From contig NZ_QQBI01000004.1 of the NCBI RefSeq assembly GCF_004302915.1, positions 1-64,000 on the forward strand: a stretch of 64,000 nucleotides of DNA. The letters run 5' to 3'. Each line of letters starts with the position of its first letter. Within the stretch, counting starts at the first letter, position 1. A program made the position numbers and the translations under genes. The stretch comes from Komagataeibacter xylinus (lineage in GTDB: Bacteria; Pseudomonadota; Alphaproteobacteria; Acetobacterales; Acetobacteraceae). The notes beneath the pieces are model-generated. The model made no database searches and was not told the origin of the DNA. It worked only from the letters and a program-made list of their open reading frames with translations. This document shows, in pieces, positions 8,883 through 17,550 of this stretch.

Positions 8883-9581
8883 ATGCCAACACCCCCCGCC
8901 CGCACCAGAGCCAAGCCTGCCCGCCGCGCCATGACGCTGGCCGAAGTCCGCGCCTTCATCAGCCTGCTGGCCACTGCCAACCCCGATGCCGAGAGCGAAC
9001 TCGACTTTGTGGATGACTACACGCTGCTGGTTGCGGTGGTGCTTTCGGCACAAGCCACCGATGCCTCGGTCAACAAGGCGACCGTCAACCTGTTCCGCGA
9101 TGCGCCGACCCCGCAGGCCATGGTGGCGCTTGGCGAGGAAAAGGTGGGGGCGCATATCCGTACCATCGGGCTGTGGCGCACCAAGGCGCGTAACGTGGTG
9201 GCGCTGTCGCGGCAGCTGCTTGATCGTTTTGATGGCAAGGTGCCCCATGACCGCGCCGCCCTTGAATCCCTGCCCGGTGTCGGCCGCAAGACTGCGAATG
9301 TGGTGATGAACGTGGCCTTTGGCGACAGCACGATGGCGGTGGATACCCACATCTTCCGCATTGGCAACCGCACGGGGCTTGCACCCGGGGCAAGTGTGCG
9401 CGCGGTGGAGGACCAGCTGGTCCGCCGCATTCCGCCCGACATGCTGCGCCCGGCCCATCACTGGCTGATCCTGCACGGGCGCTATGTGTGCAAGGCCCGC
9501 AAGCCCGAATGCTGGCGCTGCCCCGCCTTTGAACCGTGCCAGTACCGCCTGAAGGACGAACTGCGACTGGCCCCGGCATGA
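8883..9581 (+). CDS. nth: Endonuclease III (DNA glycosylase/AP lyase)
   Basis: A 232-residue base-excision repair enzyme that removes oxidised pyrimidines and cleaves AP sites. The helix-hairpin-helix LPGVGRKTANVVMNVAFG (about residues 130-147) has the catalytic Lys, and VDTHIFRIGNRTG has the catalytic Asp. The C-terminus carries the full iron-sulfur motif C-x6-C-x2-C-x5-C in VCKARKPECWRCPAFEPCQY. The N-terminus adds a short Pro/Arg-rich tail compared with the E. coli protein, and an internal Met at codon 17 is an alternative start. Confidence 0.96.
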   Translation: MPTPPARTRAKPARRAMTLAEVRAFISLLATANPDAESELDFVDDYTLLVAVVLSAQATDASVNKATVNLFRDAPTPQAMVALGEEKVGAHIRTIGLWRTKARNVVALSRQLLDRFDGKVPHDRAALESLPGVGRKTANVVMNVAFGDSTMAVDTHIFRIGNRTGLAPGASVRAVEDQLVRRIPPDMLRPAHHWLILHGRYVCKARKPECWRCPAFEPCQYRLKDELRLAPA

Positions 9582-9591
9582 ACAGATAGAC

Positions 9592-9656
9592 GCTTTTTTC
9601 AAAAAGCTTCGAAAGGACGCCGCCTTTTTGAAAAAAGGTGGCACCCAAAAACTTTT
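9592..9656 (+). repeat. Palindromic intergenic repeat, copy B
   Basis: Forward copy: GCTTTTTTCAAAAAGC hairpin, then GCCGCCTTTTTGAAAAAAGGTGGC hairpin and ACCCAAAAACTTTT tail. It lies between convergent nth and comEC and could form U-flanked hairpins on either transcript. Confidence 0.85.
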
Positions 9657-9674
9657 ATCATTTTTACCGAATCC

Positions 9675-11906
9675 CTATTCCGCCTGCGCCAGCGGCAGGT
9701 TGGGCAGCCCCATTCCACCGGGGCGCATCACCCAAGGCCGCGCCCCGCGCACGGCGCGGTCCGTCTGCACCACAAGCCCGCCATCGGGCCGGCGGTCAAT
9801 GCCATAAGCGCCGTTGCGCCACAGGTCGAAACGCCCGATGGAGGGCACGCCGTCACACCCCCACGTGCCCGGCAGGTTGACCAGCAGCCCGGCCCCCTGG
9901 CACAGGCCGGGCGCAGGCGGGCGATTGGCAAGAACCAGCACGATATCGCCCGCGCGGCAGATCCCGGCGTGGCACGCCACAGTCCCCACCCTTCCCTCGG
10001 CAGGCAGCACGCCTGCGGGCAGGCCGGTCACGCGCTGCCATTCGCGCAGCGCGAAGGGATCAGGGTGCGTGCCGGGGCCAGTCAGCAGGCGGCCCTGTGT
10101 TACAATCCCCGCCATGCGCGCATCAGGGGCCAGCAGCAGCACCGGGCGTGTCGCCATCCATGGCGAGAGCACCGCCAGCACGATCGGCGCAAACCCCACA
10201 AGCCGCACCCGCCCCACCCACAGGCACAGCCAGCACAACCCCACGAAGAACACGCAAAGCCCCACACTGCCCAGGGCAGGCACGCCCATCCGCGCCATGG
10301 GCAGGCGGGCGACCAGATGCGCCAGCCATGCCACCACGCCAATGCCCCAGCTCATGGGCACAAGGGCCAGTTTTTCCAGCCCCAGCGGCATCAGCCCCAG
10401 CGCCGCCAGCCCCCATGGCATGATCCAGACCGACATGAGCGGCACCGCCAGCAGGTTGGCCAGCACGAACCATGGCTGCACCGTGCCGAAATGCGCCATG
10501 CCCACCGGCAGGCACGCGCTCCCCGCCAGCACGCTGGCCGCAAGTGGGTGAGCCAGGCGGGCGGCAACCCGCCGCAGCCAGACATCATCATGCTCCCAGC
10601 CCGACAGGGCAGGCCGCAGCGCGTCAAACCCCGCAATCAGCGCCATGACGGCAGCTACCGACATCTGGAGCGGCAGCTCGGTCACGCCCTCCGGGTTGAG
10701 GGCCATGAGCACCGTCGCGGCCACCGCCAGCGCACGCAGCGACAGCGGTCGCCTGCCCGCCAGCAGCGCCATCACCGCCAGTCCCGCCATGAGCAGGCTG
10801 CGCAGGGCGGGCAGGTGCGCGCCGGTCAGCAGTACGTAGCCGCCACCCGCCAGCAGCCCGCCCACCGCCGCGATCTGGCGGCACGGCCAGTACAGCGCGG
10901 CGCGCTCGCTCAATGCCAGCCCCGTGCGCAGCACCACCATGACCAGCCCCATCACAATCGCCAGATGCAGTCCCGCCACGGCCAGCAGGTGGGCCAGCCC
11001 CGCATCGGCAAACACCTCGCGCTCGGGGGCCGCCACCACGCCATCGGCCCCCGCCAGAATGGTTGCGGCAATATCGCCGCGCGTGCCGGGCAGGGCCGCA
11101 CGAATCCGCTCCGCCAGCGCCTGCCGCCGGCCCGCAAGCCAGCCCGCCGCCCCGCCACCGGCCCGCGCAGGCGTAATCGTGGCCCGGTCAAGCGCGCGGC
11201 CATGGCCTGCCTGGCCTGCAAACCACGCCCGGCGCTGAGCATCATACCCGCCCGGCACATCGGGGAAGGCAGGCGGCGAAAGCAGGGCACGCACCCGGAA
11301 TCCATCGCCCGGCATGGGCCGCGCGGGATCATCGGCCCGCAGCCGCACGGACAGCCACCGCCGCAGGGGCGGCATGCCAGTGCTGATCCCATCCTCAAGG
11401 CGTACGCCGCGCAACGCCACGCGCAGCGCCTGCGTGCCATCGGCCAGACGCTGCACCTCAACCCCGCTCACATCCCCCGACAGATGCACCGCCCGGCGCG
11501 GCAGGTCGGGGAAAGGCGGCATGCGCCATGCCTGCCCCCATGCCACGAGCAGCCCCACGGCACCGGCGCCCACCACGCCCGCGCCCAGCCGCACGGCCAG
11601 CCGGCCAGGCCACAGCAGGCGGCAGGCAAGCGCGGCAATGCAGGCCAGCGCGCCCCCTGCCACAACCACCCCGCCCGGCTCGGACGGCAGGGCAAAATAC
11701 GCAATGATGCCACCTGCAAGGGCCACCGGCAGCCACAGCACCAGGCGAGTGTTCTGCCCCCACAGCCACGCCGTGAACGCAGCCCGCAGGCGCGCCGGCA
11801 CCCGGCTCACAGACCACCCCGCCCGAAGGATGCCACTGCGCGGCCCAAAATCGCCACCCGCCGGGCGGCTGCCCACGCCCCCATGGCAGGCCAGCGGCAT
11901 CGGCAT
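9675..11906 (-). CDS. comEC: ComEC/Rec2-family DNA-uptake channel protein
   Basis: A 743-residue polytopic membrane protein. The N-terminal helices and soluble DUF4131-like OB region (to about residue 230) precede the competence domain with ILAGADGVVAAPEREVFADAGLAHLLAVAG and the LHLAIVMGLV helix typical of ComEC. Ten or so helices follow. The C-terminal part (about 130 residues) is short and lacks the HxHxDH metallo-beta-lactamase signature seen in full-length ComEC. Together with dprA at 16.3 kb it suggests natural DNA uptake, but the rest of the machinery is not in view. The start is uncertain: TTG at 11915 and ATG at 11906 are both possible, and no clear ribosome-binding site precedes either. 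Confidence 0.87.
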   Translation of the reverse strand: MPMPLACHGGVGSRPAGGDFGPRSGILRAGWSVSRVPARLRAAFTAWLWGQNTRLVLWLPVALAGGIIAYFALPSEPGGVVVAGGALACIAALACRLLWPGRLAVRLGAGVVGAGAVGLLVAWGQAWRMPPFPDLPRRAVHLSGDVSGVEVQRLADGTQALRVALRGVRLEDGISTGMPPLRRWLSVRLRADDPARPMPGDGFRVRALLSPPAFPDVPGGYDAQRRAWFAGQAGHGRALDRATITPARAGGGAAGWLAGRRQALAERIRAALPGTRGDIAATILAGADGVVAAPEREVFADAGLAHLLAVAGLHLAIVMGLVMVVLRTGLALSERAALYWPCRQIAAVGGLLAGGGYVLLTGAHLPALRSLLMAGLAVMALLAGRRPLSLRALAVAATVLMALNPEGVTELPLQMSVAAVMALIAGFDALRPALSGWEHDDVWLRRVAARLAHPLAASVLAGSACLPVGMAHFGTVQPWFVLANLLAVPLMSVWIMPWGLAALGLMPLGLEKLALVPMSWGIGVVAWLAHLVARLPMARMGVPALGSVGLCVFFVGLCWLCLWVGRVRLVGFAPIVLAVLSPWMATRPVLLLAPDARMAGIVTQGRLLTGPGTHPDPFALREWQRVTGLPAGVLPAEGRVGTVACHAGICRAGDIVLVLANRPPAPGLCQGAGLLVNLPGTWGCDGVPSIGRFDLWRNGAYGIDRRPDGGLVVQTDRAVRGARPWVMRPGGMGLPNLPLAQAE

Positions 11907-12053
11907 TGATGGCAAATGGCAGACAGACCCGACAGGAGACCCCCATGATGCGCGTAAAAGGCGTGGCAGGAATGCACACCCTAGCGGGCGGAACGGTTTT
12001 CACGCCAGAGTGCCCCCTGTCAGCAGGGCGAAAACATGCTAGGAACCCGGTTC

Positions 12054-13460
12054 ATGACTGTCCGTACGCGTTTTGCTCCCAGCCCCACCGGCCTGCTGCA
12101 TATCGGCAACGCCCGTGCCGCCCTCTTCAATTTCCTCTATGCCCGCCACCACGGCGGGCAGTTCGTGCTCCGCATCGAGGATACCGACCGCGAACGCTCG
12201 ACCCAGCAGGCGGTCGACGTGCTGTTCGACGGCCTGGCCTGGATGGACATCGAATCCGACGAGAAGCCGGTCTTCCAGTCCACGCGCCAGGCCCGCCATG
12301 CCGAGGTGGCGCATGAACTGCTGGAAAAGGGACTGGCCTATCGCTGCTACTGCACGGCCGATGAACTGAAGGAAATGCGCGAGAAGGCGATGGCCGAGGG
12401 CCGTCCCCCCCGCTACAACGGCATGTGGCGCGACCGCGACCCCGCCGAGGCTCCCGCCAACACCCCCTACACCATCCGCATCAAGGCCCCGCGCGAGGGG
12501 GAAACCACCATCCACGACCTGGTGCAGGGCGACGTGCGCGTGGCCAATTCCGAACTGGATGACATGATCATCCTGCGCGCCGATGGCACGCCGGTCTACC
12601 AGCTTGCCGTGGTGGTCGATGACCATGACATGGACATCACCCACGTCATCCGTGGCGATGACCACCTGACCAACACCTTCCGCCAGGCCATGATCTATCG
12701 CGCCATGGGCTGGAAGCTGCCGCATTTCGCGCATCTGCCGCTGATTCACGGGCCCGACGGGGCCAAGCTGTCCAAGCGGCACGGGGCGCAGTCGGTCGTC
12801 GAGTTCCGCGAGATGGGCTACCTGCCCGAGGCGCTCAACAACTACCTGCTGCGCCTTGGCTGGGGCCACGGCGATGCCGAGATCCTCTCGCGCGAGGAGC
12901 AGATCAGACTGTTCGACCTCGATGGCGTGGGCCGCTCGCCCTCGCGCATGGATTACGCCAAGCTGCTGCACATCAACGGCGTGTGGCTACGCCAGGCCGA
13001 TGATACCCGCCTGACCAACGACGTGATGGAACGGCTGGGCAAGATGGACGGCGTGGATACATCGGATGCCACCCGCGCCAAGGTGCTTGCACTCATGCCC
13101 GGCCTGAAGGAACGCGCCAAGACGCTGGTGGAACTGGCCGATAACGCGGCCTTCCTCGGCCGTTCGCTGCCACTGGCCTTCGACCCCAAGGCCGAAAAGC
13201 AGCTCACCCCGGAAAACCGCGTGATGCTGGGCAGGCTGGCCGCGGCGCTGAAGGCAACCGAGCCCTTCAGCAAGGAGGCGATCGACGCGACACTGCGCCA
13301 GTTTGCCGAGACGCACGAGATGAAGCTGGGCAAGGTGGCCCAGCCGCTGCGCGCCGCCGTGACCGGCAGCACCATGTCGCCCGGCATTGATGACACGTTG
13401 CTCGCCCTTGGCCGTGACGAGGTTCTGGCGCGCATCAACGCGGTTGCCGCCCATGAGTGA
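12054..13460 (+). CDS. gltX: Glutamyl-tRNA synthetase
   Basis: A 468-residue class I aminoacyl-tRNA synthetase that charges tRNA(Glu). The first signature is [19 protein letters not shown] (HIGH-like HIGN, about residues 5-23), and the second is [11 protein letters not shown] near residue 240. The C-terminal anticodon-binding region ends [21 protein letters not shown]. Two starts are close: ATG at 12036 and ATG at 12054. The latter is preferred because AGGA lies about 9 nt upstream and the family sequence begins there. Its end overlaps the pyrB start by 8 bases. Confidence 0.96.
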   Translation: MTVRTRFAPSPTGLLHIGNARAALFNFLYARHHGGQFVLRIEDTDRERSTQQAVDVLFDGLAWMDIESDEKPVFQSTRQARHAEVAHELLEKGLAYRCYCTADELKEMREKAMAEGRPPRYNGMWRDRDPAEAPANTPYTIRIKAPREGETTIHDLVQGDVRVANSELDDMIILRADGTPVYQLAVVVDDHDMDITHVIRGDDHLTNTFRQAMIYRAMGWKLPHFAHLPLIHGPDGAKLSKRHGAQSVVEFREMGYLPEALNNYLLRLGWGHGDAEILSREEQIRLFDLDGVGRSPSRMDYAKLLHINGVWLRQADDTRLTNDVMERLGKMDGVDTSDATRAKVLALMPGLKERAKTLVELADNAAFLGRSLPLAFDPKAEKQLTPENRVMLGRLAAALKATEPFSKEAIDATLRQFAETHEMKLGKVAQPLRAAVTGSTMSPGIDDTLLALGRDEVLARINAVAAHE

Positions 13461-14418
13461 GCGCGGCAGCCACGGTAGCAACGTCTTCGCCACCCCGGCC
13501 ACACGCCACCTGCTGGGCGTGCAGGGCATGCATCCGAGCCGGATCATGCCCATACTGGACCTGGCCGAGCACTACGCCCTGCTCAACCGCTCGCGCAAGA
13601 CCCCGCGCGACCTGCTGCGCGGGCGCACGCTCATCAACCTGTTCTTTGAGGACAGCACCCGCACCCGCACCTCGTTCGAGCTGGCGGGCAAGCGGCTGGG
13701 CGCGGATGTGGTGAACATGACCGTGGCCAGTTCCTCGGTCAACAAGGGCGAGACGCTGCTCGACACGGCGGCAACGCTCAACGCCATGCATGCCGACCTG
13801 CTGGTGGTGCGCCACGCCCAGTCCGGCGCGCCCGCGCTGCTGGCGCAGAAGGTGCAAGCCAGCGTGGTCAATGCGGGCGACGGCACGCATGAGCACCCCA
13901 CGCAGGCCCTGCTCGATGCGCTGACCATCCGCCGCCATTTCGGCACGTTCGAGGGGCTGACGGTGGCGATCTGCGGCGATGTGAGCCACAGCCGGGTCGC
14001 GCGCTCCAACATTCACCTGCTTACCGCACTGGGCTGCCAGGTGCGCGTGGTGGGCCCGCCCACGCTGGTGCCCGGCGCCATTGGCGCGCTGGGGGTCAGC
14101 ATCCATCACACCATGGAAGACGGCCTGCGCGGCGTGGACGTGGTGATGATGCTGCGCGTGCAGCGCGAGCGCATGAAGGGCACGCAGGTGCCCAGCGCGC
14201 GGGAATATTTCCGCTTCTATGGTCTCGACAACAAGCGCCTGGCGCTGGCGAAGCCGCATGCGCTGGTCATGCATCCCGGCCCGATGAACCGGGGCGTGGA
14301 AATTGACAGCCGCGTGGCCGATTCCGACCAGAGCGTGATCCGTGAACAGGTGGAAATGGGGGTTGCGGTGCGCATGGCGGTGCTCGACCTGCTCGCACGC
14401 GGGGGAGAAGGCGCATGA
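13453..14418 (+). CDS. pyrB: Aspartate carbamoyltransferase catalytic subunit
   Basis: A 321-residue ATCase catalytic chain, making carbamoyl-aspartate for pyrimidine synthesis. The carbamoyl phosphate motif [13 protein letters not shown] is near residue 60, [12 protein letters not shown] near 145 and [13 protein letters not shown] near 275. The ATG lies inside the gltX stop region (8-base overlap). It is followed by a dihydroorotase homologue with a 4-base overlap. No pyrI is present, so this is likely the non-regulatory-chain type that assembles with the downstream PyrC'-like protein. Confidence 0.97.
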   Translation: MSERGSHGSNVFATPATRHLLGVQGMHPSRIMPILDLAEHYALLNRSRKTPRDLLRGRTLINLFFEDSTRTRTSFELAGKRLGADVVNMTVASSSVNKGETLLDTAATLNAMHADLLVVRHAQSGAPALLAQKVQASVVNAGDGTHEHPTQALLDALTIRRHFGTFEGLTVAICGDVSHSRVARSNIHLLTALGCQVRVVGPPTLVPGAIGALGVSIHHTMEDGLRGVDVVMMLRVQRERMKGTQVPSAREYFRFYGLDNKRLALAKPHALVMHPGPMNRGVEIDSRVADSDQSVIREQVEMGVAVRMAVLDLLARGGEGA

Positions 14419-15710
14419 AGCCGGTTGTTTTTGAAAATGTGCGCCTGATCGACCCCGCCAGCAACACGGACCGCCCCGGCCGCCTGCTGGTGCACGATGG
14501 CCTGATTGCAGGCACCGACGCACCAAACGCCGAAGGCGCGCCCGAAGGGGCGGATGTGATTGATGGCGGCGGCCAGCTCGTGCTGTGCCCCGGCCTTGTA
14601 GACATGCGCGTGACCATTGGCGAGCCCGGCTACGAATACCGCGAGACAGTGCTCTCGGCCGCGCGCGCCGCCGTGGCCGGCGGCATCACCACCATCGCCG
14701 TGCTGCCCAATACCAGCCCGACCATCGACAACCCCGCCCTTGCCCGCCTGCTGCGCGCGCGTGGCGAGGAAACGGGCATGATCGACATCCTGCCCTATGG
14801 CGCCCTGACGCGGGAATGCGCGGGCAGGGAAATGGCCGAGATCGGCCTGCTGGCCGAAGCGGGCGCCATTGCCTTTACCGATGGCCCGCACGCCATTGCC
14901 GACAGCCGCATGATGCGCCAGATGCTGACCTACGCCAGAGGCTTCAACGCCCTGATCGTGCAGCACCCCGAAGACCCCTCGCTCGCGCGCGGCGGCTGCG
15001 CGACTGATGGCGAACTGGCCACCCGCCTCGGCCTGCCGGGCATTCCTGCAGCCGCCGAGGCCATCCTGATCGCACGCGACCTGCGGCTGGCGCGCATGAC
15101 CGGCGGGCGGCTGCATTTCGGCCATGTCTCGACCGCCGACGGGCTGGACCTGATCCGCAATGCCAAGGCCGATGGCCTGCGCGTGAGCTGCGATACAGCA
15201 CCACCCTATTTCGACCTCAACGAGACGGTGATCGGGGATTTCCGCACCTATGCCAAGCTCTCGCCGCCGCTGCGCAGCGAGGCCGACCGCCGCGCCGTAA
15301 GCGCTGCCCTGGCCGATGGCACGATCGACGCCATCGCATCCGACCACATGCCGTGTGATGCCGATGACAAGCGCCAGCCCTTTGCCGTGGCCGCCGCCGG
15401 TGGCACCGGGCTGTGCACGTTGCTTGCGATAACACTTGCGCAAGTGCATGCGGGCCATCTTGGCATGATGGAGGCCATTGGCCTGCTCACGCACCGCCCA
15501 GCTGCCGTGCTGGGCAGCCAGGCGGGCACGCTGGCCGTGGGCATGCCTGCCGATCTGTGCCTGTTCAACCCCGACACCGCCTGGGTGGTGCGCGCGGGCG
15601 ACCTGCCGGGCAAGGCGCAGAACACCCCGTTCGATGGCCGCGCGCTGGAAGGCCGCGTGCTGGGCACGTGGAAGAAGGGCGTGCGCGTGTTCGGGGCGCA
15701 GGCCGCATGA
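14415..15710 (+). CDS. Dihydroorotase-like protein lacking the HxH metal motif (PyrC'/PyrX type)
   Basis: A 431-residue amidohydrolase-fold protein related to class I dihydroorotase. Active enzymes begin the barrel with GxxDxHxHxREPG; here the segment reads [18 protein letters not shown] (about residues 57-74), so both zinc-ligand histidines are replaced. Other features remain: [28 protein letters not shown] and ASDHMPCD. This pattern is known from inactive dihydroorotase homologues that support ATCase assembly next to pyrB. I therefore infer a structural role with PyrB, with an active dihydroorotase encoded elsewhere. The ATG overlaps the pyrB stop (ATGA), and its TGA overlaps plsY. Confidence 0.88.
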   Translation: MKPVVFENVRLIDPASNTDRPGRLLVHDGLIAGTDAPNAEGAPEGADVIDGGGQLVLCPGLVDMRVTIGEPGYEYRETVLSAARAAVAGGITTIAVLPNTSPTIDNPALARLLRARGEETGMIDILPYGALTRECAGREMAEIGLLAEAGAIAFTDGPHAIADSRMMRQMLTYARGFNALIVQHPEDPSLARGGCATDGELATRLGLPGIPAAAEAILIARDLRLARMTGGRLHFGHVSTADGLDLIRNAKADGLRVSCDTAPPYFDLNETVIGDFRTYAKLSPPLRSEADRRAVSAALADGTIDAIASDHMPCDADDKRQPFAVAAAGGTGLCTLLAITLAQVHAGHLGMMEAIGLLTHRPAAVLGSQAGTLAVGMPADLCLFNPDTAWVVRAGDLPGKAQNTPFDGRALEGRVLGTWKKGVRVFGAQAA

Positions 15711-16345
15711 TCTACGGCATTCCTACCTACGACCTGCCGCTGATGGGCGGTGTCGCCTTCCTGTCCTACCTGATTGGCAGCATTCCCTTTGGCCTGGTGC
15801 TCACCGCGCTGTCGGGTGGGGGCGATATCCGCAAGATCGGCTCGGGCAATATCGGGGCGACCAACGTGCTGCGCACGGGGCGCAAGGGGCTGGCCGCGGG
15901 CACGCTGGCGCTGGATGGCACCAAGGGCGCATTCGCGGTGTTCTGCGCCTTCGTGCTGTGCCCGTTCCACACGCTGGCCGCCGAATCGCTGGCCGCTATC
16001 TTTGCCGTGGCCGGGCACTGCTTTCCCGTCTGGCTCAAATTCAAGGGCGGCAAGGGCGTGGCCACGGGGCTGGGGTGCATCCTGGCGCTCATGCCCGGGG
16101 TGGGGCTGTGCTGCTGCGCGCTGTGGCTGATCTTTGCCAAGGTCACGCGCATTTCATCAGCAGGCGCGATCGTTGCCTTTGCCGCCCTGCCCCTGCTCAT
16201 GATCCGGCCCGGCCGCATTGACTTCCATTCCCCCGCCTATCTGGCCGGGGTACTGATCGCGGTGATGATCCTCATCCGCCATCACGCCAACATTACCCGC
16301 CTGCTCAAGGGCACCGAGCCCAGAATCGGCCAGAAAAGCACATGA
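15707..16345 (+). CDS. plsY: Acyl-phosphate:glycerol-3-phosphate acyltransferase PlsY
   Basis: A 212-residue inner-membrane enzyme that makes lysophosphatidic acid, the first step of phospholipid synthesis. About five hydrophobic helices are seen. The three cytoplasmic motifs are present: SYLIGSIPFGLVL and GSGNIGATNVLRTG near the N-terminus, KFKGGKGVATGLG near residue 110, and the late IRHHANITRLLKGTEPRIG. Its start and stop overlap those of its neighbours by 4 bases each, so it is translated as part of the pyr-dpr run. Confidence 0.96.
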   Translation: MIYGIPTYDLPLMGGVAFLSYLIGSIPFGLVLTALSGGGDIRKIGSGNIGATNVLRTGRKGLAAGTLALDGTKGAFAVFCAFVLCPFHTLAAESLAAIFAVAGHCFPVWLKFKGGKGVATGLGCILALMPGVGLCCCALWLIFAKVTRISSAGAIVAFAALPLLMIRPGRIDFHSPAYLAGVLIAVMILIRHHANITRLLKGTEPRIGQKST

Positions 16346-17505
16346 ATCCCCCCGATGCCGAAACGGCGCTGGCCTGCCTGCGGCTGGCGCGAACGGACGG
16401 CATCGGCCCGGTCAGCTACCGCAAGCTCGTCCGCACCCATGGCAGTGTTGAAGCAGCCCTCGCCATGCTCGAACGCGGGGCCACCCGCATCAGCCGCACC
16501 ATCGGCCCGCTCTACCCGCGTGATGACGGCCTGCGCGAACTTGAACGCCTGCAGGCGCTGGGCGGCACGTTGCTGGTGCATGGCCAGCCCGGCTACCCGG
16601 CCCTGCTGGCCGCACTGCCTGATGCGCCACCCGTGCTGTCGGTACTGGGCGACGTGACGCTTCTGTCCGCCCGCATGGTGGGCATCGTGGGCGGGCGCAA
16701 TGCCTCATCAGGCGGCCTGCGCATGGCCGAGAGCCTGGCCGCCCTGCTGGCGGCACACGGCGTGCACACCGTATCGGGGCTGGCGCGCGGCATTGATGGC
16801 GCGGCCCATCGCGGCGCCATGACGGCGGGCCGCACGGTTGCCGCCATCGCGGGCGGTCTGGACTGCCCCTACCCGCCCGAACATGCTGCCCTGCAGGCCG
16901 AGATTGCCCGCACCGGCGCGGTCGTGACCGAGGCCGCGCCGGGCACGGTGCCGCAGGCCCGGCACTTCCCGCGCCGCAACCGGCTCATTGCGGGGCTTGG
17001 GCTGGGCTGCGTGGTGGTGGAGGCTGCACTGCGCTCGGGCAGCCTGATTACCGCGCGCATGGCGCTGGATTACGGGCGCACCATCTTCGCCGTGCCCGGC
17101 TCGCCGCTTGATCCGCGCTGCCGGGGCAGCAACGACCTGCTGCGTCAGGGCGCGGTCGTGACCGAAACCGAACGCGACATATTGCGTGAACTGCCTGAAA
17201 CAATAGAGGAAAACGACCTGTTTTCCGCCCCGCCCTGCCCACCGCGCCACAATGCTGCCCCATCGGGTGGGCAAGCCTTGGCCCCGCCGCAGCCAGACCC
17301 GCCACCACCGCCCTGCGCCCAGGGCGACCTGCATGAAATGGTGGAAGGTTTTCTATCTTTCACGCCATCGCCTGTTGACGATCTCGTACGGCGCTGCCAG
17401 TTCTCGACAGCAGCAGTCCTGACCGTCCTGTCGGAAATGGAGATTGCGGGCACGATCGAATTCCTCGCGGGGGATCTGGTCGTGCGGCGTCCACCCCCGG
17501 CCTGA
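16342..17505 (+). CDS. dprA: DNA-processing protein DprA
   Basis: A 387-residue Smf/DprA protein that protects incoming single-stranded DNA and loads RecA. The Rossmann-like DNA_processg_A domain covers about residues 70-290, with VGIVGGRNASSGG, VSGLARGIDGAAHRGAM and FPRRNRLIAGLG. After a Pro-rich spacer (about 295-330, with PPQPDPPPPPC) comes a winged-helix DML1-like domain (about 335-385). The Pro-rich spacer is longer than usual. Start by ATGA overlap with plsY. Confidence 0.95.
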   Translation: MNPPDAETALACLRLARTDGIGPVSYRKLVRTHGSVEAALAMLERGATRISRTIGPLYPRDDGLRELERLQALGGTLLVHGQPGYPALLAALPDAPPVLSVLGDVTLLSARMVGIVGGRNASSGGLRMAESLAALLAAHGVHTVSGLARGIDGAAHRGAMTAGRTVAAIAGGLDCPYPPEHAALQAEIARTGAVVTEAAPGTVPQARHFPRRNRLIAGLGLGCVVVEAALRSGSLITARMALDYGRTIFAVPGSPLDPRCRGSNDLLRQGAVVTETERDILRELPETIEENDLFSAPPCPPRHNAAPSGGQALAPPQPDPPPPPCAQGDLHEMVEGFLSFTPSPVDDLVRRCQFSTAAVLTVLSEMEIAGTIEFLAGDLVVRRPPPA

Positions 17506-17550
17506 GCGCGGGATAGAGCAAGGTTTTGAGAATCGTGATCCGGAGACAGA

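Noticed and set aside
9969-11909. A 646-codon open frame on the plus strand antisense to comEC
   Set aside because: It is His/Arg/Gln/Pro-rich with no recognisable domain, as expected from the reverse of a high-GC coding gene. ComEC on the other strand has clear family motifs.
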